Positions 8,094 to 17,107 of a stretch of DNA of 64,000 bases are shown in pieces. Location of the stretch: NCBI RefSeq assembly GCF_000473165.1, contig NZ_KI421504.1, forward strand, positions 682,596-746,595, read 5' to 3'. The notes under the pieces were generated by a model. The model searched no databases. It worked only from the letters and a program-made list of their open reading frames with translations, and was not told the origin of the DNA. Position numbers and translations under genes: made by a program. Numbering within the stretch: position 1 is the first letter of the stretch; each line of letters begins with the position of its first letter. The stretch comes from Leisingera aquimarina DSM 24565. Its GTDB lineage: Bacteria > Pseudomonadota > Alphaproteobacteria > Rhodobacterales > Rhodobacteraceae.

Positions 8094-9032
8094 ATGCGAA
8101 GTTGGACAAAAGATAACGCTGCGGCGCAGCAAACGGATGTGCTGCTGTTTGATGCCTTTTCGGCCCATTGCCTGGCCAACACGGTGGAGCCGTTGCGCGC
8201 CGCCAACACCTTTGCCGCCCGTCAGGTCTATGCCTGGCGGTTCCTGACGCTGGATGGCGGGCCTGCGGTGTCCTCCTCAGGCATGGAGGTGCGCGCGCAT
8301 GGGCGGCTGGCGGAGTGCAGCGGCGATCTGCTGATCGCGATGCCGTCTTATGACTTCCTGCGCCATGCCACGGTGGCCACGGAGCGGGCGCTGAAATCGG
8401 CGGCGCACCGCTACAGGGTGCTGGCGGGTTTTGACACCGGCGCCTGGCTGCTGGCGCAGGCAGGGCTGCTGGACGGGCGGCAGGCCACCATCCACTGGGA
8501 GGAGCTCAGCCGCTTTACCGAAGCCTTCCCGGAGGTCCAGGCCGAACGTGCCCGGCAAGTCTGGGATGGCAACCGCATCACCTGCACCGGCGCGCTGGCG
8601 GCCTTTGACACCATGATGGAGCTGATCGGCGAACAGCACGGCGCCGCCCTGCGGCTGGAAGTGGCCACCCTGTTCATGAGCCCCGAAGCAACCGAAACCC
8701 AGGACCCGATCCTGGCCCGCAGCAAACCCGTGGCCCGCGCGGTGGCGGTGATGCAGGCCAATCTGGAGGCGCCGCTGCCCATCGCCGCGGTGGCCCGCCG
8801 GACTGGCCGCAGCCAGAAGGATCTGGAGGCCCGGATGAAAGCCGAACTTGGGGCGACCCCGCAGGCGGTTTACCGGCGGCTGCGGCTGATACAGGCCAGA
8901 AAGCTTGTGTTAGAGACGGATTTGAGCGTTTCCGAGATTGCCTTGCGCTGCGGCTATGACGACCCCAGCGCCCTCACACGGGCGTTCAAAAGTGAATTCG
9001 GCACCACACCCCGGTCGTTGCGAAACAGCTAG
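8094..9032 (+). CDS. GATase1/AraC (GlxA-type) transcriptional regulator
   Basis: A 312-residue regulator. The N-terminal DJ-1/PfpI (class I glutamine amidotransferase-like) domain begins at DVLLFDAFSAHCLANTVEPL and covers about residues 10-190. A C-terminal AraC double helix-turn-helix includes VARRTGRSQKDLEARMKA and ISEIALRCGYDDPSALTRAF-like sequence (here VSEIALRCGYDD). The same architecture occurs in the Pseudomonas regulators CdhR (carnitine) and GbdR (glycine betaine), which matches the CaiD-type operon it faces. The ATG at 8094 has a GAAGGA site. Its stop overlaps that of the convergent membrane-protein gene through a shared CTAG. Confidence 0.92.
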   Translation: MRSWTKDNAAAQQTDVLLFDAFSAHCLANTVEPLRAANTFAARQVYAWRFLTLDGGPAVSSSGMEVRAHGRLAECSGDLLIAMPSYDFLRHATVATERALKSAAHRYRVLAGFDTGAWLLAQAGLLDGRQATIHWEELSRFTEAFPEVQAERARQVWDGNRITCTGALAAFDTMMELIGEQHGAALRLEVATLFMSPEATETQDPILARSKPVARAVAVMQANLEAPLPIAAVARRTGRSQKDLEARMKAELGATPQAVYRRLRLIQARKLVLETDLSVSEIALRCGYDDPSALTRAFKSEFGTTPRSLRNS

Positions 9033-10219
9033 CCTTGCTTGGCCGCCATCCACAGATTCAGCCGCCACAGCCCCCAGGCCAGCGGGATCGCGGCCAGACC
9101 GCCGATCACATAGGCCAGCGGCTCATCGGCAAAGGAATCGAACATCTGCGTATAGCCGTGGATCGCAGCAAAGGTCAGCGCCGCGTTGAACAATCCGCGC
9201 TGATGCCGCTGCGCAGCCCAGAAGATCACCACTGCCAGCACCGCCGCCCATAGCACGGAATAGACGCCTTCGGAGATGAACAGCGCGCCGTCCCGGAAGA
9301 CATCGCGGGCGGCGGAGAAAGCCTCCCAATCCTCGTAGCCATCGCTGTTGCGGCCCGGCCCCCAAACGGTCTCGCCAACCACGTCGCCCCACAGCGAACC
9401 AACCAAGGCGCAGAGATTGGCCACCACAAATCCGAGGATCGCAAGGATACGCAAATGCCTTGCGTCCCGCTCCATCAGCCGGGCGGCGCCCCAAACGCAC
9501 AGCACGATCAGCAGCACCATTTGCAGGATCGTCAGCGTCGATTCCGGCGAATAGAACACATAGGCCGCATGAAAGTAGCTGGTGCCGGTCTCTAGCATCT
9601 GGGCAAAGGGCGCAATTGCAAGCGCAGTGACAAAGCGCACATCCACCTGCCAGCCGGCTGCCGCCACAACCGCAGCATAGTAAAGCAGCATCAGATTCCG
9701 CTGCGGCGAGCCGATTTCATATTGCTGCAGCAGCAGCTCGATGCCCGCCAGATGCATCGCCAGCCCCATCAGCAGAATCGCGCCCAGCACGAAACCGGCC
9801 GACCAGGCTCCATGCCGCCAGCGCCAGACACAAATCGCAGTCACCAGCGCCCCGCCGGGCAGCATCACCCAGCCGGCGATGTCCTCGTATTTGTCCACCA
9901 GCTCGATCCCGGCACCGCCCAGCAACATCCCCGCCCCAATCAGCGTGGCGGAGTTGCCGAACATCCGCAGCATCTCGCCGCCGCGCGCCAGCACCGCCAG
10001 CCCGCCGCCCAGCATCAGGATGCCCGTGACAGCCACCGCCAGCGGATCAGCCAGCCAAAAGATGAATCCGACGGTGGCGGCGATGATCCCGAAACACAGG
10101 ATTGCGTTCACTGCCAGCGACACCATCACCTCGCGCGAGCGGGCCTCGATGGTGCTGGCCTGATCCGGAGTCAGCACCCCTTCTTCGACCAGAGCATTTG
10201 TATCGGTAATGGCGTGCAT
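9029..10219 (-). CDS. multi-pass membrane protein, DUF2157-like
   Basis: A 396-residue protein with a short soluble N-terminal helix pair (ALVEEGVLTPDQASTIEARS) followed by about ten hydrophobic spans. The layout fits the poorly described DUF2157-type membrane proteins, and function is unknown. The frame could extend upstream to a TTG, but the ATG at 10219 follows GAGGGA at good spacing. It resembles in layout, and in the GvLt.eQA N-terminal motif, the membrane protein at 58843-59913. It converges on the AraC-type regulator, with stop codons overlapping in CTAG. Confidence 0.75.
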   Translation of the reverse strand: MHAITDTNALVEEGVLTPDQASTIEARSREVMVSLAVNAILCFGIIAATVGFIFWLADPLAVAVTGILMLGGGLAVLARGGEMLRMFGNSATLIGAGMLLGGAGIELVDKYEDIAGWVMLPGGALVTAICVWRWRHGAWSAGFVLGAILLMGLAMHLAGIELLLQQYEIGSPQRNLMLLYYAAVVAAAGWQVDVRFVTALAIAPFAQMLETGTSYFHAAYVFYSPESTLTILQMVLLIVLCVWGAARLMERDARHLRILAILGFVVANLCALVGSLWGDVVGETVWGPGRNSDGYEDWEAFSAARDVFRDGALFISEGVYSVLWAAVLAVVIFWAAQRHQRGLFNAALTFAAIHGYTQMFDSFADEPLAYVIGGLAAIPLAWGLWRLNLWMAAKQG

Positions 10220-10303
10220 CAGCGGTCCCTCGCAACATCTCAAAAGAACCCGCCCAGCATGGACCGGCCTTCGTTGCCGGGAAAGGGGAGGATTTCCCGC
10301 CGC

Positions 10304-10726
10304 TTACCCCTTGGGCCGGCTCGGAACCCAGGCGTAGCCGTTTTCACACAGGATATAGGCCTCCCTCAGGCCATGCGGTTTGTCCGTGGACGCCTGCAGA
10401 ATGGTGAACCCCGATACCTCCGCCCTCACCACGGCATCATCCGGGTCGGTGTAATAGAGCCGGATCTCAATCCCGGCGCCGCGCGGCGGGTTTTCCGGCA
10501 ACAGGCTCAGCAACGGGCTTTCCGCATAGGTGCCGTCGCTGTGAAGCTGGAACACCTGACCGCCATAGGTGACGATAGCAAAATCCTTGCTTACCTGATG
10601 GCACCTCATATCAAAAACAGTCTCTAAAAGGGCTACTTCTGCCGGAACATCCCGCACCAGCAGATTGATCCCGATCCCGCGCAAGGAGCGGCCGAAGCTG
10701 TCCGCATCTGTTGTTTCATAATCCAT
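10304..10726 (-). CDS. VOC-family (glyoxalase-fold) protein
   Basis: A 140-residue protein that looks like a vicinal-oxygen-chelate fold: GIGINLLVRDVPAEVALLETVF opens the first beta-alpha-beta module (quoted here in part: GIGINLLVRDVPAEVALLE), and IEIRLYYTDPDDAVVRAEVSG begins the second (IEIRLYYTDPDDAVVRAE). The histidine and glutamate ligands of classical glyoxalases are not obvious, so an enzymatic role is uncertain. The frame runs further upstream, but the ATG at 10726 has a GGAAG site and opens the conserved region. It stands alone, divergent from adenine deaminase. Confidence 0.7.
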   Translation of the reverse strand: MDYETTDADSFGRSLRGIGINLLVRDVPAEVALLETVFDMRCHQVSKDFAIVTYGGQVFQLHSDGTYAESPLLSLLPENPPRGAGIEIRLYYTDPDDAVVRAEVSGFTILQASTDKPHGLREAYILCENGYAWVPSRPKG

Positions 10727-10867
10727 GAGTCCAGTCTTCCCCGGATGCCACCCTGCGGCAACGCCAAATGGGTCAGCCTTCGGCACCTTTCCACCGCCCG
10801 GATGAAGCTTTGATGGCAAAACCAGCAATCCGCTTGCCTTCCCGCCCGCAATCGGAACAATTGGATT

Positions 10868-12670
10868 ATGTCAGAATACATTTTTCCGAGCTGGCCCGGC
10901 TCCGCCCCACAATTGATCGACGTCGCAGCCGGCCGCGCGCTGGCGGATACAGTGATCCGGCAGGGGATCTGGGTCAATGTCCACACCCGCGAGCAGCTGC
11001 CGGGCCATGATATCGCCATCGTGGCCGGCCGCATTGCTTATGTCGGGCCTGATGCCTCTTATTGCACCGGGCCTGAGACGCAGATCATAGAGGCGAATGG
11101 CCGATACATGATCCCGGGCCTCTGCGATGCCCATATGCATATTGAATCCGGCATGCTGACCCCGGCGGAGTTCGCCCGCGCGGTAATCCCGCATGGCACC
11201 ACCTCGATGTTCACCGACCCGCATGAGATTGCCAATGTGCTGGGTCTGGACGGGGTGCGCTACATGCATGACGAGGCGCTGATGCAGCCCGTCAACATCT
11301 TCACCCAGATGCCCAGCTGCGCGCCCTCGGCACCAGGGCTGGAGACCACCGGCTATGAAATCTCTTCTGAGGACGTGGCGGAGGCAATGAACTGGCCCGG
11401 CATTATCGGCCTGGGGGAGATGATGAACTTCCCCGGTGTCGCAAATGCCGACCCCAAGATGCTGGCAGAAATCGCCGCCACCCAGCGCGCAGGCAAGACC
11501 GTGGGCGGCCATTATGCCTCTCCCGATCTTGGCCCTGATTTCGCCGCCTATGTGGCAGGCGGTCCGGCGGATGACCACGAGGGCACCTGCGAGGCCGACG
11601 CCATCGCCCGGGTGCGCCAGGGGATGCGGTCAATGATGCGGCTGGGTTCTGCCTGGTATGATGTTGAAAACCAGATCACCGCGGTCACGGAGAAGGGTCT
11701 GGATCCACGCAACTTCATTCTTTGCACCGACGACTGCCATTCCGGCACTTTGATCAATGACGGCCATATGAACCGGGTGGTGCGCCACGCGATTGCCTGC
11801 GGCTGCGATCCGGTAATTGCACTGCAGATGGCCACCATCAACACCGCCACCCATTTCGGGCTGGAGCGGGAGATCGGCTCCATCACTCCCGGCCGCCGTG
11901 CCGATGTGATCCTGACCTCGGACTTGCGCGAACTGCCTGTCGAAGTTGTCATCGCCCGCGGGCAGATCGTCGCAGAATCAGGCTCTATCAAAGTCGACTG
12001 TCCCCATTACGACTGGCCCGCCAGCGCCCGTGGCACCGTGCATCTGGGTCACGAACTGACGGCGAAAGACTTTGGACTTGCCGCGCCCGAGGGCGCCAAT
12101 GCGGTCACCGCCAATGTGATCGGCGTGGTCGAAAACCAAGCCCCGACCAAGGCGCTGCAGGCAGAACTTCCGGTGGTGGACGGGCTGGTCGAGGGCGCTG
12201 GCGATGTCTGCCAGATCGCCCTGGTCGAGCGCCACCGCGCCACAGGCGGCGTCACCAACGCCTTTGTCTCGGGCTTCGGCTACCTGGGTAAGATGGCAAT
12301 GGCCTCCACTGTGGCGCATGACAGCCACCACATGATCGTCGTTGGCACCGATCGCGACGAGATGGCGCTGGCGGCCAACCGCCTGGCCCAAGTGGGAGGC
12401 GGTATCACCCTTTACAAGGACGGCAAGGAACTGGCTCTGGTCGAGCTGCCGATTGCCGGTCTGATGTCCGACAGCCCCGCAACCGACGTGGCCGCCAAGG
12501 CACAAGTCATGATGGAGGCGATGGAGGCCTGCGGCTGCAGCCTGAATAATGCCTATATGCAGCACTCGTTGCTGGCCCTGGTCGTGATCCCGGAGCTGAG
12601 GATTTCCGACCTTGGTCTAGTCGACGTGCGCACTTTCCAGAAAATCCCGGTAATCGAGCCTGCTCAATGA
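10868..12670 (+). CDS. ade: adenine deaminase
   Basis: A 600-residue amidohydrolase that converts adenine to hypoxanthine and ammonia. The metal-binding HxH is in GLCDAHMHIESGM, and further marks are GHYASPDLGPDF, the CTDDCHSGTLINDGH segment and the C-terminal adenine-deaminase domain (VAHDSHHMIVVGTDRDEM). Length and motif order match bacterial Ade. Its stop overlaps the start of the AMP nucleosidase gene (ATGA at 12667-12670), so the two are translationally coupled. Together they take AMP through adenine to hypoxanthine. Confidence 0.95.
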   Translation: MSEYIFPSWPGSAPQLIDVAAGRALADTVIRQGIWVNVHTREQLPGHDIAIVAGRIAYVGPDASYCTGPETQIIEANGRYMIPGLCDAHMHIESGMLTPAEFARAVIPHGTTSMFTDPHEIANVLGLDGVRYMHDEALMQPVNIFTQMPSCAPSAPGLETTGYEISSEDVAEAMNWPGIIGLGEMMNFPGVANADPKMLAEIAATQRAGKTVGGHYASPDLGPDFAAYVAGGPADDHEGTCEADAIARVRQGMRSMMRLGSAWYDVENQITAVTEKGLDPRNFILCTDDCHSGTLINDGHMNRVVRHAIACGCDPVIALQMATINTATHFGLEREIGSITPGRRADVILTSDLRELPVEVVIARGQIVAESGSIKVDCPHYDWPASARGTVHLGHELTAKDFGLAAPEGANAVTANVIGVVENQAPTKALQAELPVVDGLVEGAGDVCQIALVERHRATGGVTNAFVSGFGYLGKMAMASTVAHDSHHMIVVGTDRDEMALAANRLAQVGGGITLYKDGKELALVELPIAGLMSDSPATDVAAKAQVMMEAMEACGCSLNNAYMQHSLLALVVIPELRISDLGLVDVRTFQKIPVIEPAQ

Positions 12671-14133
12671 TAACAACAAAACACCCTGGCCACCCGCCGA
12701 CCGAAACGTTCAACGACGCAACCGAAGCGGTGGACCGGCTTGAGTTGCTTTACCGGCAGGCCACCGGCTTCATCTGCGAGGAATTCAGCCGTGCAATGGC
12801 TGACGGGGCGCCGGACAACCAGCGCATCCGCGCCTATTACCCGGAGATCCGGTTCTCCACCACGAGTTTTGCCCAGGTGGACAGCCGCCTCAGCTTTGGT
12901 CATGTCTCTGCGCCTGGCACCCATGCCACCACGGTGACGCGGCCGGACCTGTTCCGCAATTACCTGATCCAGCAGATCAACTTGCTGATCCGCAACCACG
13001 GCCAGCCAGTGACCATTGATGTCTCTAAGACTCCAATCCCGGTGCATTTCGCCGTTGCTTCGCGCCCCGATCTGACGGTGCCGCAGGACGGTGCAGCCGG
13101 GTTCACCCTGCGCGACGTGTTTGACGTGCCGGATCTGTCGACCACCAATGACGACATCGTCAACGGCACCTATCAGCCGCCTAATGGCACCGGACCGTTG
13201 GCTCTGTTCACCGCGCAGCGCATCGATTACTCACTGGCCCGGCTCAGCCACTACACTGCCACCAGTGCCGAACATTTCCAGAACCACGTGCTGTTCACCA
13301 ATTACCAATTCTATGTCGCCGAATTTGAAGCCTATGCCCGCGCCCAACTGACGGATCCAGAGTCCGGCTATACCAGCTTTGTCAGCACCGGCGACCATGA
13401 GATCACAGATCCTTCGGCAGCGATTCCGGAAATCAGCAAGCTGCCGCAGATGCCCACCTATCACCTGAAGCGCGCAGACGGAGGCGGCATCACCCTGGTC
13501 AACATCGGTGTCGGCCCGTCCAATGCCAAAACCGCCACCGATCATATCGCGGTGCTGCGCCCGCATGCCTGGCTGATGGTCGGCCATTGCGCAGGCCTTC
13601 GGAACACTCAGGCACTGGGAGACTTTGTACTGGCGCATGGATACTTGCGCGAAGACCACGTGCTGGATGACGACCTGCCGGTCTGGACGCCGATCCCGGC
13701 GCTGGCGGAAATCCAAGTCGCCCTCGAAGAGGCTGTAGCCGAGATCACCGAATACAAGGGATTTGACCTTAAACGGATCATGCGCACCGGCACCGTCGCC
13801 ACCATCGACAACCGCAACTGGGAATTGCGCGATCAATCCGGCCCGGTACAGCGCCTGTCCCAGTCCCGCGCCGTCGCTCTGGACATGGAAAGCGCCACTA
13901 TCGCCGCCAACGGCTACCGCTTCCGGGTGCCCTACGGCACGCTCCTGTGCGTCTCTGACAAGCCGCTGCATGGGGAGCTGAAGCTGCCAGGCATGGCCTC
14001 GGACTTTTACCGGACACAGGTTGCGCGGCATCTGCAAATCGGCATAAGAGCGATGGAGCGACTGCGCGGAATGCCTTTGGAGCGGCTGCACAGCCGTAAA
14101 TTGCGCTCGTTCGATGAAACGGCCTTCCTCTAG
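12667..14133 (+). CDS. amn: AMP nucleosidase
   Basis: A 488-residue enzyme, close to the E. coli Amn length of 484, that hydrolyses AMP to adenine and ribose 5-phosphate. It has the N-terminal Amn-specific domain (IRAYYPEIRFSTTSFAQVDS) and the C-terminal phosphorylase-like nucleosidase domain (TLVNIGVGPSNAKTATDH, RPHAWLMVGHCAGLR, ALDMESATIAANGYRFRVPY). The glutamate in DMESATIA is the usual base-binding acidic residue of the superfamily. It overlaps the preceding ade by four bases, so adenine made here feeds its operon partner. Confidence 0.95.
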   Translation: MITTKHPGHPPTETFNDATEAVDRLELLYRQATGFICEEFSRAMADGAPDNQRIRAYYPEIRFSTTSFAQVDSRLSFGHVSAPGTHATTVTRPDLFRNYLIQQINLLIRNHGQPVTIDVSKTPIPVHFAVASRPDLTVPQDGAAGFTLRDVFDVPDLSTTNDDIVNGTYQPPNGTGPLALFTAQRIDYSLARLSHYTATSAEHFQNHVLFTNYQFYVAEFEAYARAQLTDPESGYTSFVSTGDHEITDPSAAIPEISKLPQMPTYHLKRADGGGITLVNIGVGPSNAKTATDHIAVLRPHAWLMVGHCAGLRNTQALGDFVLAHGYLREDHVLDDDLPVWTPIPALAEIQVALEEAVAEITEYKGFDLKRIMRTGTVATIDNRNWELRDQSGPVQRLSQSRAVALDMESATIAANGYRFRVPYGTLLCVSDKPLHGELKLPGMASDFYRTQVARHLQIGIRAMERLRGMPLERLHSRKLRSFDETAFL

Positions 14134-14197
14134 GGCTGTTTTTTGCAGTTTTCCTAGAAAAAATACCTATTTTCGCCTGCCCAGCGCCCACAAGAAG

Positions 14198-14225
14198 TTG
14201 TGTTATCATACAACATAACGATAAT
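14198..14225 (+). promoter_or_regulatory. candidate sigma-70 promoter for HU gene
   Basis: TTGTGT at 14198-14203 and GATAAT at 14220-14225 are separated by 16 bases, in an AT-rich pocket of the 139-base gap before the HU gene. A small dyad (GTTGT...ACAAC) overlaps the spacer. The transcript would have a leader of about 40 bases. Confidence 0.5.
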
Positions 14226-14272
14226 ATCCGGCGATGAGGCCCTAGAGTTCGGGCAGTTTAAGGAGACGAAGA

Positions 14273-14560
14273 ATGTCCAAACCGATGACCAAAACCCAGC
14301 TTGTTGCCGCTCTGGCTGACGAAATGGGCAGCGACAAGAAAGTCGCAGGTTCCGCCCTGGAAGCGGTCTGCTCGCTGATCACCCGCGAAGTGTCGGGCGG
14401 CGGTGCCGTGACTCTGCCGGGCGTCGGCAAGATCTATTGCCGCGAGCGCCCCGAGCGCGAAGTGCGCAACCCGGCCACCGGCGAGAAGTTCACCAAAGAA
14501 GCCGACAAGGTTGTGAAAATGACCATTGCAAAAGCGTTGAAAGACAGCGTGAACGGCTGA
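14273..14560 (+). CDS. HU-family DNA-binding protein
   Basis: A 95-residue histone-like protein. The N-terminal helices (MTKTQLVAALADEMGSDKK) give the dimer core, and VTLPGVGKIYCRERPEREVRNPATG is the beta-arm region (GVGKIYCRERPEREVRNP), with the RNPATG DNA-intercalating tip containing the conserved proline. It ends in a C-terminal helix rich in lysine. It has a strong AAGGAG site seven bases from the ATG, its own candidate promoter and a terminator, so it is a monocistronic gene. It is HU-like rather than IHF by the arm sequence, and the subtype is unsure. Confidence 0.93.
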   Translation: MSKPMTKTQLVAALADEMGSDKKVAGSALEAVCSLITREVSGGGAVTLPGVGKIYCRERPEREVRNPATGEKFTKEADKVVKMTIAKALKDSVNG

Positions 14561-14586
14561 TACCGGCGATAAACCGGACGGTTTCA

Positions 14587-14618
14587 GGGCTGCCCCCGGG
14601 GGCGGCCCTATTCTTTTG
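14587..14618 (+). terminator. intrinsic terminator after HU gene
   Basis: A very GC-rich inverted repeat (GGGC T GCCCCC / GGGGGC G GCCC, 14587-14608) is followed by TATTCTTTT. Confidence 0.8.
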
Positions 14619-14726
14619 CCTGGCAGGGCCGCCCCTGCCAAGAGTCCGTCCGCCGCCGCAGCGTTGCTGCTTGCCTTTGCGCCCCCGCAGGCGCACCCTC
14701 CTGTCAATGACCGTGGGAGGGCCGCA

Positions 14727-15350
14727 GTGGAAAACGTGAACCTGGTACTGATCATGGCCGCCGCGTTTCTGGGCGCCGCAAGCCCCGGCCCGGCCACGCT
14801 CACCATTGCCGGCACGTCCATGCAGCATGGCCGCAAGCCGGGCCTGGCGCTCGCCGCCGGGGTCTGCACCGGCTCGCTGATCTGGTCGGTCTCCGCGGCC
14901 TTCGGGCTTGGCGCGGTTATGCTGGCCAATGCCTGGATGTTCGAAGCAGTCCGCTATTTCGGCGCCGGCTATCTGATGTATCTCGCCATCCGCTCGGCAC
15001 GGTCGGCCCTGCGGCCTGGCGCGCCAGAATTGCGCGCCTCCGCCGTGCCAACGCTGCGGAGCGCTTACGGCAAGGGCCTGGCGCTGCACTTGACCAATCC
15101 CAAGGCCGTGCTGTTCTTCGGGTCGCTCTATGCCATCGGCCTGCCGGCAGGCACGCCTCTGTCCGCGCTGCTGGTGGTGATGGCGGCGATTGCCGTGCAA
15201 AGCACCCTGATCTTCCACGGCTACGCGCTGCTGTTCTCGAGCAGCACTGCCAGCCGAATGTACCTCCGCCTGCGCCGCGGGTTCGAGGCGGTCTTTGCCG
15301 CCACCTTCGGCGCCGCCAGCTGGCAGATTCTGGTGGCCCGGCTCAGCTGA
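14727..15350 (+). CDS. LysE/RhtB-family amino-acid exporter
   Basis: A 207-residue inner-membrane protein with about six transmembrane spans. The family signature SPGPATLTIAGTSMQHGRKP follows the first helix, with GLALAAGVCTGSLIW next and NPKAVLFFGSL in the middle loop, typical of LysE-type translocators that export amino acids or derivatives. The substrate cannot be told. I place the start at the GTG at 14727 because GGGAGG lies seven bases before it; the upstream frame is unlikely to be translated. The next gene is another small-molecule exporter. Confidence 0.87.
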   Translation: MENVNLVLIMAAAFLGAASPGPATLTIAGTSMQHGRKPGLALAAGVCTGSLIWSVSAAFGLGAVMLANAWMFEAVRYFGAGYLMYLAIRSARSALRPGAPELRASAVPTLRSAYGKGLALHLTNPKAVLFFGSLYAIGLPAGTPLSALLVVMAAIAVQSTLIFHGYALLFSSSTASRMYLRLRRGFEAVFAATFGAASWQILVARLS

Positions 15351-15421
15351 TCCCGGTTCATCCCGGCTTGATCTCCACCCGCAATTCCCCGAAGGTCCGC
15401 CGCGGGAGAAAGGAATTCACG

Positions 15422-16327
15422 ATGGATGCGCGCGCTATTGCCATGGGGCTGGCCTTTGCCCTGATGTGGTCCTCCGCCTTCACTTCGGCCCGGATCATCG
15501 TCGAGGATGCCTCCCCCTTGTTTTCCTTGGCGGTGCGGTTCCTGATCTCCGGCCTGATCGGCGTCGCAATTGCCCGCGCCATGGGGCAAAGCTGGCGGCT
15601 GACGCCGGGCCAGTGGCGTGCCACGGTGATCTTCGGCATCTGCCAGAACGCGCTGTACCTCGGCCTGAACTTCGTCGCCATGCAGTGGATCGAGGCCTCG
15701 CTGGCCGCGATCATCGCCTCCACCATGCCCTTGCTGGTCGCACTGGCCGGATGGGCACTATTCGGCGAACGGCTGCGGCCCCTGGGCTATGCCGGATTGG
15801 CGGCAGGCGTCCTCGGCGTGGCTCTGATCATGGGCACCCGCCTCAGTGCCGGGGTGGACCTGTTCGGAGTGGTCCTGTGCGTGATCGGCGTGCTGGCGCT
15901 GACCATTGCAACGCTGGCTTTGCGCGGCGCCACCTCAGGCGGCAATTTCATGATGGTGGTGGGGCTGCAGATGCTGATTGGCTCTGCCATTCTGTTTTTA
16001 GCAGCCCCGCTGACCGAGGAAATCTTCGTCCGCCCTACCCTGCGGCTGGCGCTGGCCTTTACCTATACCACGGTGGTGCCGGGGCTGATGGCCACCCTCA
16101 TCTGGGTTATGCTGCTGAGCCGCATCGGCGCGGTGCGGGCCGCCACCTTCCACTTCCTCAACCCGGTATTTGGCGTGGCCGTCGCCGGCGCGCTGCTGGG
16201 TGAAAAACTGGGGCCGCTCGATGTGCTGGGGGTGGCCATTGTCACCGGCGGCATTCTCGCCGTCCAGCTTGCCCGCCAGCCTGCCCTGCCATCAGCGGCG
16301 CTCTCCCGCACGGCAAAACAGGGCTGA
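15422..16327 (+). CDS. EamA/DMT-family transporter
   Basis: A 301-residue protein with ten predicted transmembrane helices arranged as two EamA repeats. The first repeat is MGLAFALMWSSAFTSARII to about residue 130, and the second starts near GVVLCVIGVLALTIATLALR. Characteristic segments are GLNFVAMQWIEASLAAII and the C-terminal NPVFGVAVAGALLGEKLG. Such proteins usually export metabolites such as amino acids or nucleosides. The ATG at 15422 is preceded by AAGGA, and the frame upstream is not needed. It lies 71 bases after the LysE-type gene. Confidence 0.9.
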   Translation: MDARAIAMGLAFALMWSSAFTSARIIVEDASPLFSLAVRFLISGLIGVAIARAMGQSWRLTPGQWRATVIFGICQNALYLGLNFVAMQWIEASLAAIIASTMPLLVALAGWALFGERLRPLGYAGLAAGVLGVALIMGTRLSAGVDLFGVVLCVIGVLALTIATLALRGATSGGNFMMVVGLQMLIGSAILFLAAPLTEEIFVRPTLRLALAFTYTTVVPGLMATLIWVMLLSRIGAVRAATFHFLNPVFGVAVAGALLGEKLGPLDVLGVAIVTGGILAVQLARQPALPSAALSRTAKQG

Positions 16328-16437
16328 CGCCCGTTCCCGCCCGTTGGGACCGGCATGCTTGACGGCGTGCGGACCGTTGCAACCTTCCGCGCTTCCGCTT
16401 TACTCTGATCCTCAATGACCCAGCAGGAGAACGCCGC

Positions 16438-17001
16438 ATGAGCGCGCAATTGACCCAGGTGCTTGTGGCCATCGACGCCGCCAACGCCCAGGACCCCAAC
16501 CAGGAGGGCGGCCAGCCTGCCGCGCTCCTTTACGGCCAAAGGATGAGCGCAGAGCAAGCACGCCTGTTCCCCGACGCCTCCGAAGCACTGCAGGTTGCTG
16601 CCCGCGGCCAGCATGTGGAACGCTGGAAGTTGCAGCGCAGCAGCTACCCTGAAGGCCGCGCCGGTTACCTCGCCTGGCGAAAGGCAGAGGCTGAGCATCA
16701 CGCGCAGGTGGTCACTGCCCTGATGCAGGAGGCAGGCTATGGCGCAGACTATACGGAGGCCGCCGCCCGCATGCTGCGAAAGGAGGGCATCAAGCGCGAC
16801 ACGCAGGTGCAGGCACTGGAAGACATCATCTGCTTTGTCTTCCTGAAATGGTATTTCGCCCCCTTCGCCGCCAAACACCCGGCGGATAAAGTGAAGCGCA
16901 TCGTTGAAAAGACCGCCCTCAAGATGTCGCCTGAGGCCCGCGCCCGGGTGCTGACAGAGTTCGACCTGCCCGGAGATCTGGCCGGCGCCTTCGCCGCCTG
17001 A
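16438..17001 (+). CDS. DUF4202 domain protein
   Basis: A 187-residue soluble protein matching the DUF4202 family of unknown function. Conserved stretches are [11 protein letters not shown] at the start, [20 protein letters not shown] and the histidine-containing [15 protein letters not shown], then [17 protein letters not shown]. The His, Glu and Arg-rich pattern hints at an all-helical, possibly metal-binding hydrolase, but no activity is established. It has an AGGAG site eight bases upstream and stands alone before the msr pair. Confidence 0.8.
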   Translation: MSAQLTQVLVAIDAANAQDPNQEGGQPAALLYGQRMSAEQARLFPDASEALQVAARGQHVERWKLQRSSYPEGRAGYLAWRKAEAEHHAQVVTALMQEAGYGADYTEAAARMLRKEGIKRDTQVQALEDIICFVFLKWYFAPFAAKHPADKVKRIVEKTALKMSPEARARVLTEFDLPGDLAGAFAA

Positions 17002-17107
17002 CAAAACCCGCCCCCGCACACGGCTTTGCGAGCCGCCTGTAACAGAGCATTGCATTTGCGCCCTCACACCCCATGTTCTGCGACAAGCAAACAGGCGGGA
17101 GGACACC

